Of a stretch of 64,000 bases of DNA, positions 18,644 through 27,139 are shown piece after piece. Under the pieces are notes generated by a model that saw nothing but the letters and a program-made list of their open reading frames with translations, was not told the origin of the DNA and searched no databases. This DNA is from Flagellimonas ochracea (GTDB lineage: Bacteria; Bacteroidota; Bacteroidia; Flavobacteriales; Flavobacteriaceae). The stretch covers positions 744,001 to 808,000 of the forward strand of contig NZ_JAAABI010000002.1 of NCBI RefSeq assembly GCF_009903685.1, written 5' to 3'. Within the stretch, counting starts at the first letter, position 1, and each line of letters begins with the position of its first letter. Position numbers and translations under genes: made by a program.

Positions 18644-20239
18644 TTAGTAACCAGGATTTTGCTGCAAATTTGGATTTGAAAGCAATGCAGTTTGTGGAAT
18701 CGGGAAGATATTTTTGGTTTCATCACCCGAAACCTCTTTAAGTGCCCAATCGCTTGTAAATTGACCAAAACGAATCATATCGGTTCTTCTTACAAACTCG
18801 GTGTAAAGCTCACGTCCTCTTTCGTCAAGCAATTGTTGCTCGCCAACGGTTCCTAGGGGAGCTGCTCCACGTATAGTTCGAAGTTCATTAACCATAGATG
18901 TTGGGTCACCTCCAGTTCGCATAATAGCCTCAGCTTTCATCAAATGGGCATCTGCATATCTGAATATAACTTTATGGCTGTTGAAGGCGCCATATCTGGC
19001 AGCGTATTTTTGAACCCTAATTCCAGTACGTTCGTTGTTACCTATTAGTGAGGCAAACTCTTTTTCAAATACTAGGGGGTTGCCCGGACGGTCTTTTAAA
19101 GGAGTGCCATCCAATGCATATTGCTGACCAATCAAAAATCCGAGACCTACATTGGAACCGTCCTCAAATCCGCCATTGTCTGTTGTACCATCAGCACCTG
19201 TGAAGGGAGTCCCTACAGAAGGCACCCAACCTCTTCTTTCTTCCTGACCATCCAATGGAGTCCCGTCAACCTCACCTCGGTTACTGTTAGGGTCTCCTTC
19301 AAACAAATCGTAGAACTCAGCCAATGTACTGAAACCGTTCCAACCTCCCCCACTGATTCCTGTGGAATTATAGTGAAGACCGTTAAAAATATTGTTCCCT
19401 ACAGCAGTTTGTGCCCACCAGATGGTTTCAGAATCCGCAGAGTCCCTAAAAATATCAAAATAGCCAGCTTGTAATTCGTAACCGTCAGCGGCGATTTCAT
19501 CTACCAGAGCAATTACTCGATTCATATCGGCTGAATCGGGAGTACCTGATCCATTGTAGATGTGATTGTTCAACAATACTCTAGCCAATAAAAACTTTGC
19601 AGCTTGAGCGCTTGCTCTTTTTAGGTCACCGGTACCAGCGGCCACACTGGGGAGACTAGGAATGGCCTCTTCTAAATCGGCAATTACAAGTGCAACGGCT
19701 TCTGTTCTTGTTAGAACACTTGGGTTAATTTCCGGACCTTCATCTACTCCCCTAAAGGGAACTTGGCCAAAGTTATCCAAGATAACCCATGTGGCCCAAG
19801 CACGAATAAACTTTGCTTCAGCCAAAGTTAAAGCATCAGCGTTACTTCTGGAATCGATAACCTCAGAGGCCCTAAAAATAGTCTGGTTATAATCATTCCA
19901 AGTTCTAAGAATGAAGAGGTGAGAGAAATCCCAGGTATGCGTATGCAGTACCCTCCAGATTCCATTATCTCCCCAATCCGTTCCCCTAGTTGGAACCAGG
20001 TGTTCATCTGTGGTAACCTCAGACATGGCATATAGGTTTTCTTGATTTCCCAAAAATCCCCATACGTTGTTGTAAAGGTCGGTTACTTGACTCGCTGGTT
20101 CAGTAACCCCAGTAAATCCTGTTCCAGTGTCCTCTGGAATAATTGAATCCGTTTCTTCAATTTCAAGATTGGTACACGAGAACATCAGCATAGCCGAGCT
20201 AGCGACTATCGATAAAAGTTTAAATTGATTTCTTTTCAT
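18644..20239 (-). CDS. susD: SusD/RagB-family outer-membrane glycan-binding lipoprotein
   Basis: 531 residues with a lipoprotein signal (Cys22 in MLMFSC). It shows the SusD/RagB order of features: an N-terminal YNNVWGF-type helix, TPR-like helices around AEAKFIRAWATWVILDNFGQVPF, and the C-terminal pattern RYADAHLMKAEAIMR, ELRTIRGAAPL and ERGRELYTEFVRRTDMIRFG. It ends in IFPIPQTALLSNPNLQQNPGY, the usual C-terminus of the family. It should cap the SusC barrel as the substrate-capturing lid on the cell surface. It lies 18 bases after susC. The neighbouring GH65 and GH13 genes suggest a malto-oligosaccharide or alpha-glucan ligand. Confidence 0.93.
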   Translation of the reverse strand: MKRNQFKLLSIVASSAMLMFSCTNLEIEETDSIIPEDTGTGFTGVTEPASQVTDLYNNVWGFLGNQENLYAMSEVTTDEHLVPTRGTDWGDNGIWRVLHTHTWDFSHLFILRTWNDYNQTIFRASEVIDSRSNADALTLAEAKFIRAWATWVILDNFGQVPFRGVDEGPEINPSVLTRTEAVALVIADLEEAIPSLPSVAAGTGDLKRASAQAAKFLLARVLLNNHIYNGSGTPDSADMNRVIALVDEIAADGYELQAGYFDIFRDSADSETIWWAQTAVGNNIFNGLHYNSTGISGGGWNGFSTLAEFYDLFEGDPNSNRGEVDGTPLDGQEERRGWVPSVGTPFTGADGTTDNGGFEDGSNVGLGFLIGQQYALDGTPLKDRPGNPLVFEKEFASLIGNNERTGIRVQKYAARYGAFNSHKVIFRYADAHLMKAEAIMRTGGDPTSMVNELRTIRGAAPLGTVGEQQLLDERGRELYTEFVRRTDMIRFGQFTSDWALKEVSGDETKNIFPIPQTALLSNPNLQQNPGY

Positions 20240-20257
20240 TTTTGTACAATTTTTTTA

Positions 20258-23200
20258 TTAAAATGATGCATTTAAGCCAAACGTAACTGTTCTTGGTCTT
20301 GGAAAGGACGTATAATCAATACCTGCTGTTGGAATACCGTTCAATACATCACTAACACCGTTATTTGGTGTTCCAGCTTGAACGCTGATTTCAGGATCCA
20401 AACCACTGTAATCGGTAATCAGGAATAAATTTTGCCCAGTTACGGATAGTCTCAAACTTTTCAAAACGCTATCACCACTAAGAGGTACAGTATACCCAAG
20501 GGTTGCGTTCTGTAGTCTAACAAAATCACCATCTTCTAAAAATAAGGTGGATACAGGAGCAGAAGCAAAATTACTTTCTCCGCTTGTAAGAACGTCTGGT
20601 GTCACATTTCTACCGTTACCTATGGAACCAGCGGTGAAGAAAGCATTCCGTGTGTTGTTGTACACCGAGAAACCAAACTGTCCTGCCAAGTAAGCGGAAG
20701 CATCCCAATTCTTATAGTTCACGTTAAGTGAAAGACCTGCATTAATGTCCGGAAGCGCATCTTCACCAACAAAGGTCTGATTATCTATTCCTCCTTCAAA
20801 AGTTGGAAGACCAGCACTATCGAATCCAGTAAACTCTCTTAGGAAATACGAGAAAAGGGGTCTGTCTCCCGCTAAAATTTGTGAGAAAGCCAGTGATAGT
20901 CCTTGCCCTCTAATGGTACCAGAAGGAATTTGTCCATCAAAATCGGTAAGTTCATTATCGTTGTATGCAATGTTAAAAGCAGTGCTAAAGCTAACATCTT
21001 CCGTTTGCACCCAATCCACATTGATATCAAACTCAACTCCTTGGTTAATCAAAGTGGCATCCAAATTTTGGAAGAAACGTGGTTGAGGCGAAGGCTGAGC
21101 AGCCTCTATGTTCAGCAATAAATCCGTTGTTTCCTTACGGTAAACGTTAATGCTACCCGAAACCCTGTCATTGTTAAATCCGTAGTCAATACCAATATTG
21201 AAATCCAAAGTTTCTTCCCATTTCAAGTCAGGATTTCCAAAGGTAATGGGAAGGGTTCCTGCAGGCTGCCATTCTCCTCCATCATTAATAGAAGGAGCAC
21301 CATATCTTTCCCTTCTAATAAATTGACCAAAAGTAAGGCCTTCTTGGTTACCAGTAATACCGGCTCCCAATCGTAACTTAAGGGTAGAGAAGGTGTCCCC
21401 CATAAAATCTTCTTCATGAATTTTCCATGCGAAGGCACCTGAGGGGAAATAACCATATTGGTTGTTGCCACCAAAGCGGGAAGAACCATCAGCCCTAAGG
21501 GTCGCTGTGAAAAGATACTTGTCAGCAAGGGTATAATTAATTCTTCCAAAAAACGATTGAATTTCGTCTGTGTTATCAAAGGTATCCGCTGCAATCGATC
21601 GAACTGGACGAGGTGCGGTAGTTGAAATATTTTCGGTTGTAACAGTGGGGAACAGACGCTGTACTATCAGATCGCCCGATCTAGGATCGTATCCAAATTG
21701 TTGAAAAGAACCATCAATTTCTGCTTGTACTCCTTCGGTGGATATTCTCAAATCTGACTCCATCTCATTTAAGTCATTAGTGCTAAAACCGAATCCTTCA
21801 ACGTTACGTCCCGTATTTCCAAAATCCTGAAAAGAATAACCTACAAGAGCATCCAAATACGAATTTTCGAACTCTTTTCGATAGTTTAAGGTAGCTTCCA
21901 AAAGGCGGTTTTCCAGTTCCAGAGTGTTGAAGTTTCCACGGCCATTCCCAAAAGCATTTCTACCAATATTAATGGCAAGAGGGGATGTGATACTGAAAGT
22001 TTCACCTTCAGACTTGTCATAACCAATATTAACTTTAGCGGTCAATTCAGGCGTTACCTTATACTCTGCGGATGCATTAAGGAGCACACGGTCAACATTG
22101 CTTAAAGTTCTGGTGTATCTTAACAATGCAGCAGGACTTAATAGACCCCCTGCAGCTGAAAAATCAGGATTAGTCGGCCATGTTGGGTTCGCAGAATAGG
22201 CAGCACCTAAAAGGTCACCGTTAAATCCGGCGCTACCACTTAAGGGCGCTCTCTGCTCATTGACCCTGGATATAGTTCCCTGAAAATTTACAGTCAAATT
22301 GTCGTCCAAAAATCGATGTGTTGCATTGATTCTTCCAGTGATTCTTTCAAGGTCTGAATTCTCTACAACACCAAACTGTTTTCCATAACCAAAAGTGGCC
22401 CTAACATTTCCTTTGCCGTAGTTGTGAGAATAGGAAAGGTTTTGATTTTGTGAGGCAACGGTACGCGTAACAAAGTCTTGCCAGTTTACATTGTTGCCAA
22501 AATCCTGTGCATTTCTATCTCCGCCAAATTGTTCTATCCCATCCAAAAACTCCTCGCTGTTCAGTAGGTCCCATTCATTGGCGGGCGTAGATATACTTAA
22601 ACTTGAGGAAAACTCAAATCTTCCTCCTGCACTGCCTTTCCCGCTTTTAGTTGTTATAATAACGACACCATTGGCACCACGAGAACCATAGATCGCTGTT
22701 GCCGATGCATCTTTCAAAATACTGATACTTTCAATATCGGATGGGTTAAGAAAGCTCAGCGGGTTTGAACCAGCAGAAGTACCTAAACCTGTATCACCAC
22801 TCGAAGGAGCTGTATCTGCACCTGAAAGTGGCACACCATCCACTACAAATAATGGATTGTTATTGGAACGTACGGAATTAGAACCCCGGATTCGAACATC
22901 GATACCGGCTCCAGGAGCACCACTGGACTCAGTGATCTGAACACCCGCAGTTTTACCTTGTATTAATTGTTCTGGGGATGCAATTACACCGGTATTAAAG
23001 TCTTCAGAGGTAACTGCCGATACAGAACCGGTGGCATCTTTAACGGTTGTTTGTCCATAACCGATGATCACTACTTCATCCAAAGCTTGTGCATCTTCGT
23101 CAAGTACTACATCAATGGTAGCCTGGCCCGCATACGATATTTGTTGGGTAGCATAGCCAATATAACTGTACACCAATACCGAACCGTTGGGGACGTCGTT

Positions 23201-23383
23201 TAAAGTATAGTTACCGTCAAAATCAGTTTGCGTACCGGTAGTGGTACCCTGTACGACAACACTTGCTCCTGGCAAAGGACCGGTAGCATCAGAAACAGTA
23301 CCAGATACTGTTTGAGCTTCTGCCATGGCAAAACATAAAAATGCGCCCAACAGCAAAAAGCTTCTAAGTAGCGTAATCTTCAT
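20258..23383 (-). CDS. susC: SusC/RagA-family TonB-dependent oligosaccharide transporter
   Basis: 1041 residues. A Sec signal (about 1-24) precedes a carboxypeptidase-regulatory-like domain (VSGTVSDATGPLPGASV to about residue 90). Next come the SusC hinge motif DEVVIIGYG near residue 102 and the plug (IRGSNSVRSNNNPLFVVDG, then SILKDASATAIYGSRGANGVV). The rest is the 22-strand barrel, ending in RTVTFGLNASF. It imports oligosaccharides across the outer membrane with energy from TonB, paired with the SusD downstream. A promoter and a LacI-type operator sit upstream at 23426-23493. Length and motifs are typical, with no sign of damage. Confidence 0.95.
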   Translation of the reverse strand: MKITLLRSFLLLGAFLCFAMAEAQTVSGTVSDATGPLPGASVVVQGTTTGTQTDFDGNYTLNDVPNGSVLVYSYIGYATQQISYAGQATIDVVLDEDAQALDEVVIIGYGQTTVKDATGSVSAVTSEDFNTGVIASPEQLIQGKTAGVQITESSGAPGAGIDVRIRGSNSVRSNNNPLFVVDGVPLSGADTAPSSGDTGLGTSAGSNPLSFLNPSDIESISILKDASATAIYGSRGANGVVIITTKSGKGSAGGRFEFSSSLSISTPANEWDLLNSEEFLDGIEQFGGDRNAQDFGNNVNWQDFVTRTVASQNQNLSYSHNYGKGNVRATFGYGKQFGVVENSDLERITGRINATHRFLDDNLTVNFQGTISRVNEQRAPLSGSAGFNGDLLGAAYSANPTWPTNPDFSAAGGLLSPAALLRYTRTLSNVDRVLLNASAEYKVTPELTAKVNIGYDKSEGETFSITSPLAINIGRNAFGNGRGNFNTLELENRLLEATLNYRKEFENSYLDALVGYSFQDFGNTGRNVEGFGFSTNDLNEMESDLRISTEGVQAEIDGSFQQFGYDPRSGDLIVQRLFPTVTTENISTTAPRPVRSIAADTFDNTDEIQSFFGRINYTLADKYLFTATLRADGSSRFGGNNQYGYFPSGAFAWKIHEEDFMGDTFSTLKLRLGAGITGNQEGLTFGQFIRRERYGAPSINDGGEWQPAGTLPITFGNPDLKWEETLDFNIGIDYGFNNDRVSGSINVYRKETTDLLLNIEAAQPSPQPRFFQNLDATLINQGVEFDINVDWVQTEDVSFSTAFNIAYNDNELTDFDGQIPSGTIRGQGLSLAFSQILAGDRPLFSYFLREFTGFDSAGLPTFEGGIDNQTFVGEDALPDINAGLSLNVNYKNWDASAYLAGQFGFSVYNNTRNAFFTAGSIGNGRNVTPDVLTSGESNFASAPVSTLFLEDGDFVRLQNATLGYTVPLSGDSVLKSLRLSVTGQNLFLITDYSGLDPEISVQAGTPNNGVSDVLNGIPTAGIDYTSFPRPRTVTFGLNASF

Positions 23384-23425
23384 AAATAATGGATTTTTGA
23401 GTTTAGTTAATTTTAATTCAAGTGT

Positions 23426-23455
23426 TAAACATATATAAAAAAAAGGTTAATCAAA
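23426..23455 (-). promoter_or_regulatory. Putative Bacteroidota promoter of susC
   Basis: On the minus strand TTTG (23455-23452) is followed after 18 bases by TATGTTTA (23433-23426), one mismatch from the TAnnTTTG -7 consensus. Transcription would begin near 23420, giving a leader of roughly 36 bases before the susC ATG. Confidence 0.45.
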
Positions 23456-23479
23456 ATTTAAGCATATCTTAACAATGAG

Positions 23480-23493
23480 CGAAAACGGTTTCG
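23480..23493. promoter_or_regulatory. LacI-family operator-like palindrome upstream of susC
   Basis: CGAAAACGGTTTCG has 12 of 14 positions symmetric around a central CG, which is the hallmark of LacI/GalR operators. It lies between susC and the divergent LacI-type gene, about 25 bases upstream of the predicted -33 box of susC. That position suits activation, or control of the divergent regulator, better than blocking of susC. Binding by the adjacent LacI protein is inference. Confidence 0.55.
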
Positions 23494-23750
23494 TGTTGAT
23501 AACTTTGAAGACATTGAAGGTTGACAAAACTATAACAGTTCAATTGTTTAAATCACAACATACTGATCTGGATTTAAGAAAATCCATAACACAGCCACTA
23601 AGATAGCATTATTTTTAATATGGCATCGATGTATTTAAAAGGGTTTCGTAAATTTCGGGGCTTTTTTGTTTAAAGTATGACGGGGATGAATGTCCTTGTC
23701 GGTATTCATTAATTCTCATAACCATTTTGATGGGATAAATCGTTTCTTTT

Positions 23751-24770
23751 TTGAAAGCAAAAATAACTTTAAAGGATATTGCCAGGGAGTTAGAAGTATC
23801 CATATCTACGGTGTCAAAGGCGTTGAAGAACAGCGAAGAGATCAGTCGGGATACCAAGGAGAAGGTGCAAGCTTTTGCCAAGCTCTACAATTATAAACCC
23901 AATAACATTGCAATAAGTCTAAAAAACAAACGGACTAAGAATATTGGTGTCGTAATTCCAGCCATTGTACACCATTTTTTTACAACGGTAATTCGAGGTA
24001 TTGAAAAGTATGCCAATGCAAAAGGATATAATGTTATTGTTTGTTTATCTGAAGAGTCTTTTGACCGGGAGGTGATTAACATGGAAATGTTGGCCAATGG
24101 AAGCATTGACGGCTTTATTATGTCCTTATCCTCAGAGACCCAGCAGAAAGGAGACTATAATCATTTGAAGGAGGTGACCGAACAGGGAATACCTTTGGTT
24201 TTGGTGGATAGGGTAACCAACGAAGTCGATTGTGACAAAGTGATTATAGATGATGAGCTGGGGGCCTATATGGCCACAAAAAAGTTGATAGAGCAAGGAA
24301 GAAAAAAAATTGCCCTCATCACAACAGATGATTACCTAAGTGTTAGCAAGGCACGGACCGAAGGATATAGAAAGGCGCTTTTGGAAAGCAATATGGATAT
24401 TGATGAAAACAGGATACTCAAGCTGTCCTCCATGCAGATGGATGAAAAAAGTATTGAGGTCTTTTTCAGCAAGAAGAAGGTTGATGCCGTTTTGTGCGTG
24501 AATGAGATATTTACCGTCTTCAGTATGCGGTTGGTCCAGAAAAAAGGACTTCGCATACCCGACGACATCTCATTTATAGGGTTTACCGATGGGGTGCTGT
24601 CCAGATATGCCAATCCAAGTTTGACAGTAGTGGCCCAACATGGGGAAAGAATGGGTGAAATCGCAGCCCAAATGCTAATAGATAAAGTAGAGAACGAAAA
24701 CGAAGAAGGGAACTATCAAACAAAAATTTTGGAACCCACTTTGGTGGTTCGGGATTCCACAGTGAATTAA
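23751..24770 (+). CDS. LacI-family transcriptional regulator
   Basis: 339 residues, starting with TTG. The nearest in-frame ATG upstream (23730) is closed by a TAA two codons later, and the HTH begins at once after the TTG, so TTG is the likely start. Residues 4-25 (TLKDIARELEVSISTVSKAL) are the LacI helix-turn-helix. The hinge helix follows, then a periplasmic-binding-protein-like sensor domain (IGVVIPAI, DGFIMSLSS, LVLVDRV, GFTDGVLSRYANPSLTVV). It is divergent from susC and upstream of GH65 and GH13. It is the probable regulator of the alpha-glucan locus through the palindrome at 23480, with a sugar or sugar phosphate as effector (inference). Confidence 0.92.
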   Translation: MKAKITLKDIARELEVSISTVSKALKNSEEISRDTKEKVQAFAKLYNYKPNNIAISLKNKRTKNIGVVIPAIVHHFFTTVIRGIEKYANAKGYNVIVCLSEESFDREVINMEMLANGSIDGFIMSLSSETQQKGDYNHLKEVTEQGIPLVLVDRVTNEVDCDKVIIDDELGAYMATKKLIEQGRKKIALITTDDYLSVSKARTEGYRKALLESNMDIDENRILKLSSMQMDEKSIEVFFSKKKVDAVLCVNEIFTVFSMRLVQKKGLRIPDDISFIGFTDGVLSRYANPSLTVVAQHGERMGEIAAQMLIDKVENENEEGNYQTKILEPTLVVRDSTVN

Positions 24771-24832
24771 TTTTGTTTTAACTCATAACAGCAAGAAATA
24801 TTAATTGCTGACTAGCCATACATTTTATTAGA

Positions 24833-27139
24833 ATGAATCAAGATTATATTATACCAGATCCATGGTCCATTATAGAAGAAGGTTTTGACAAAGAAAGGGT
24901 AAAATCTTCCGAGAGCCTTTTTAGCCTTGGAAACGGAGCGATGGGTCAACGCGCCAACTTTGAAGAAAGCTATTCAGGCGACACCTTTCAAGGTAGTTAC
25001 ATAGCAGGAGTATACTATCCGGACAAGACAAGGGTGGGGTGGTGGAAAAATGGATATCCCGAATACTTCGCCAAAGTGCTCAATGCACCCAATTGGATTG
25101 GCATTGATTTGAAAATAGATGGCGTTTTCTTGGATTTGAACACGTGCAAAAAGGTTGCAAACTTCAAAAGGCAGCTCAATATGAAAGAAGGCTGGTACAG
25201 GCGAAGCTTTGTTGCCACCATGCCCAACGACTTGGAAGTGGCTTTCGAAGTTACCCGGTTTTTAAGTTTGGATTTGGATGAGACCGGAGCCATACAACTA
25301 AACCTTCAAGTTTTAAATTCCGATACCGAGGTGATTTTAACACCGTATCTAGATGGTGGCATCAAAAACATGGACAGCAACTGGGACGATAAGTTTTGGG
25401 AAATTACCGAAGTGGAATCCGAAGGCAATCGTGCTTTTATCCAGTCGAATACCAACAAGACCAATTTCGCTGTCTGTACTTTTATGCACAATGAGGTATA
25501 TTTAGATGGAAGTCCTACTGAAGCAAGCCCTATTGCAATAAAAAACGAGACCTCAGTGGCGCATTCGTATTCTCAGCACGTTAAAAAAGATACCACACTT
25601 ACCATAATAAAATATGGGGGGTATACGGTTGATAGAAACCATCCTAAAAACCAATTGCAGCATGCTGCAAATAGTGTGTTGGACCAAGCTTCTCAATTGG
25701 GTTTTGAAGAACTGTTGAGAAAACAAAAAGAGGCGTGGGCACAAATTTGGGAAATGAGCGATATCACCATAGAAGGTGATGTGAAGGCGCAGCAAGGAAT
25801 TCGCTTCAATATATTCCAGCTTAATCAAACCTACTTGGGCAAAGACTCTCGATTGAATATTGGCCCAAAAGGTTTCACCGGGGAAAAGTATGGAGGAAGC
25901 ACCTATTGGGACACAGAAGCTTATTGCCTGCCTTTTTACATGGCCACTAAAAATCAAGAAGTAGGGTGGAACCTGCTTAAGTATCGATATAACCATTTAC
26001 AGAAGGCTATTGAAAATGCCGAAAAATTAGGGTTTTCAGATGGAGCAGCGCTTTACCCCATGGTCACCATGAACGGTGAAGAATGCCACAATGAATGGGA
26101 AATAACCTTTGAGGAAATTCATCGAAACGGTGCCATTGCTTATGCCATTTATAACTATACCAGATATACAGGGGATTATAGCTATATCCCTCAAATGGGA
26201 TTGGAAGTATTGGTGGGCATTGCCCGATTTTGGCGCCAACGGGTAAATTTTTCCCAAGAAAAACAACAGTATGTCATGTTGGGCGTCACCGGTCCCAATG
26301 AATATGAGAACAATGTCAACAATAATTGGTATACTAACTATCTGGCCAAATGGTGCATAGATTATACTTTGGAACAGCTTAAAAAAGTCGAAGAAGAGTA
26401 TCCGAAAGATTACGCTCGAATTGTGGACAAGACCAAAATAAGCCCAACCGAGACCAAGGATTGGGTAAGAGTTAGCGGGAATCTATATTTTCCATACTCT
26501 GAAAAATATGAAGTTTTTTTGCAGCAAGATGGATTCTTGGATAAAGAAATGATAAAGGTCGAAGATTTGGATAAATCGGAGAGACCCATCAATCAAAAAT
26601 GGAGCTGGGACCGAATTCTTCGTTCTCCTTATATAAAGCAAGCCGATGTGCTACAAGGTTTTTATTTCTTTGAAGACCATTTTAGTCAAGAAGAATTGAA
26701 ACGGCATTTTGACTTCTATGAGCCATTCACCGTGCACGAATCCTCTCTGTCGCCCTGCGTGCACAGTGTTCAGGCAGCCAAATTGGGTAGAATGGAGCAG
26801 GCCTATACCTTTTACTTAAGAACTTCAAGACTCGATTTGGATGACTATAATAAGGAAGTGGAAGAGGGACTGCACATTACATCCATGGCAGGTACTTGGA
26901 TGAGCATTGTTGAAGGTTTCGGGGGTATGCGAATGATGGATGGCCAATTAAGCTTTACTCCTCGAATCCCCACAGGGTGGGATTCCTATTCATTCAAAAT
27001 CAATTTTAGGAACCAAATTATCACTGCGAATGTAACCAGGGACATAACTTCTTTTCAGATTTCTGGTGATGCGGATTTATATATTATGGTACATGGAAAA
27101 CGGCTGAAATTGATTCCAGGAGAAACTGTTATGGCATGA
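24833..27139 (+). CDS. GH65 maltose phosphorylase
   Basis: 768 residues without a signal peptide, so cytoplasmic. It has the GH65 layout: an N-terminal beta-sandwich (SLFSLGNGAMGQR near residue 27), an (alpha/alpha)6 barrel and a small C-terminal sheet domain. The catalytic region HNEWEITFEEIHRNGAIAYA near residue 420 matches maltose phosphorylases and supplies the acid Glu. ESSLSPCVHS and LHITSMAGTW are the phosphate-site loops. It should convert maltose and phosphate to beta-glucose-1-phosphate and glucose. Trehalose or kojibiose phosphorylases are less likely from the motif. No beta-phosphoglucomutase gene is visible to take the product. The stop overlaps the GH13 ATG by 4 bases. Confidence 0.88.
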   Translation: MNQDYIIPDPWSIIEEGFDKERVKSSESLFSLGNGAMGQRANFEESYSGDTFQGSYIAGVYYPDKTRVGWWKNGYPEYFAKVLNAPNWIGIDLKIDGVFLDLNTCKKVANFKRQLNMKEGWYRRSFVATMPNDLEVAFEVTRFLSLDLDETGAIQLNLQVLNSDTEVILTPYLDGGIKNMDSNWDDKFWEITEVESEGNRAFIQSNTNKTNFAVCTFMHNEVYLDGSPTEASPIAIKNETSVAHSYSQHVKKDTTLTIIKYGGYTVDRNHPKNQLQHAANSVLDQASQLGFEELLRKQKEAWAQIWEMSDITIEGDVKAQQGIRFNIFQLNQTYLGKDSRLNIGPKGFTGEKYGGSTYWDTEAYCLPFYMATKNQEVGWNLLKYRYNHLQKAIENAEKLGFSDGAALYPMVTMNGEECHNEWEITFEEIHRNGAIAYAIYNYTRYTGDYSYIPQMGLEVLVGIARFWRQRVNFSQEKQQYVMLGVTGPNEYENNVNNNWYTNYLAKWCIDYTLEQLKKVEEEYPKDYARIVDKTKISPTETKDWVRVSGNLYFPYSEKYEVFLQQDGFLDKEMIKVEDLDKSERPINQKWSWDRILRSPYIKQADVLQGFYFFEDHFSQEELKRHFDFYEPFTVHESSLSPCVHSVQAAKLGRMEQAYTFYLRTSRLDLDDYNKEVEEGLHITSMAGTWMSIVEGFGGMRMMDGQLSFTPRIPTGWDSYSFKINFRNQIITANVTRDITSFQISGDADLYIMVHGKRLKLIPGETVMA

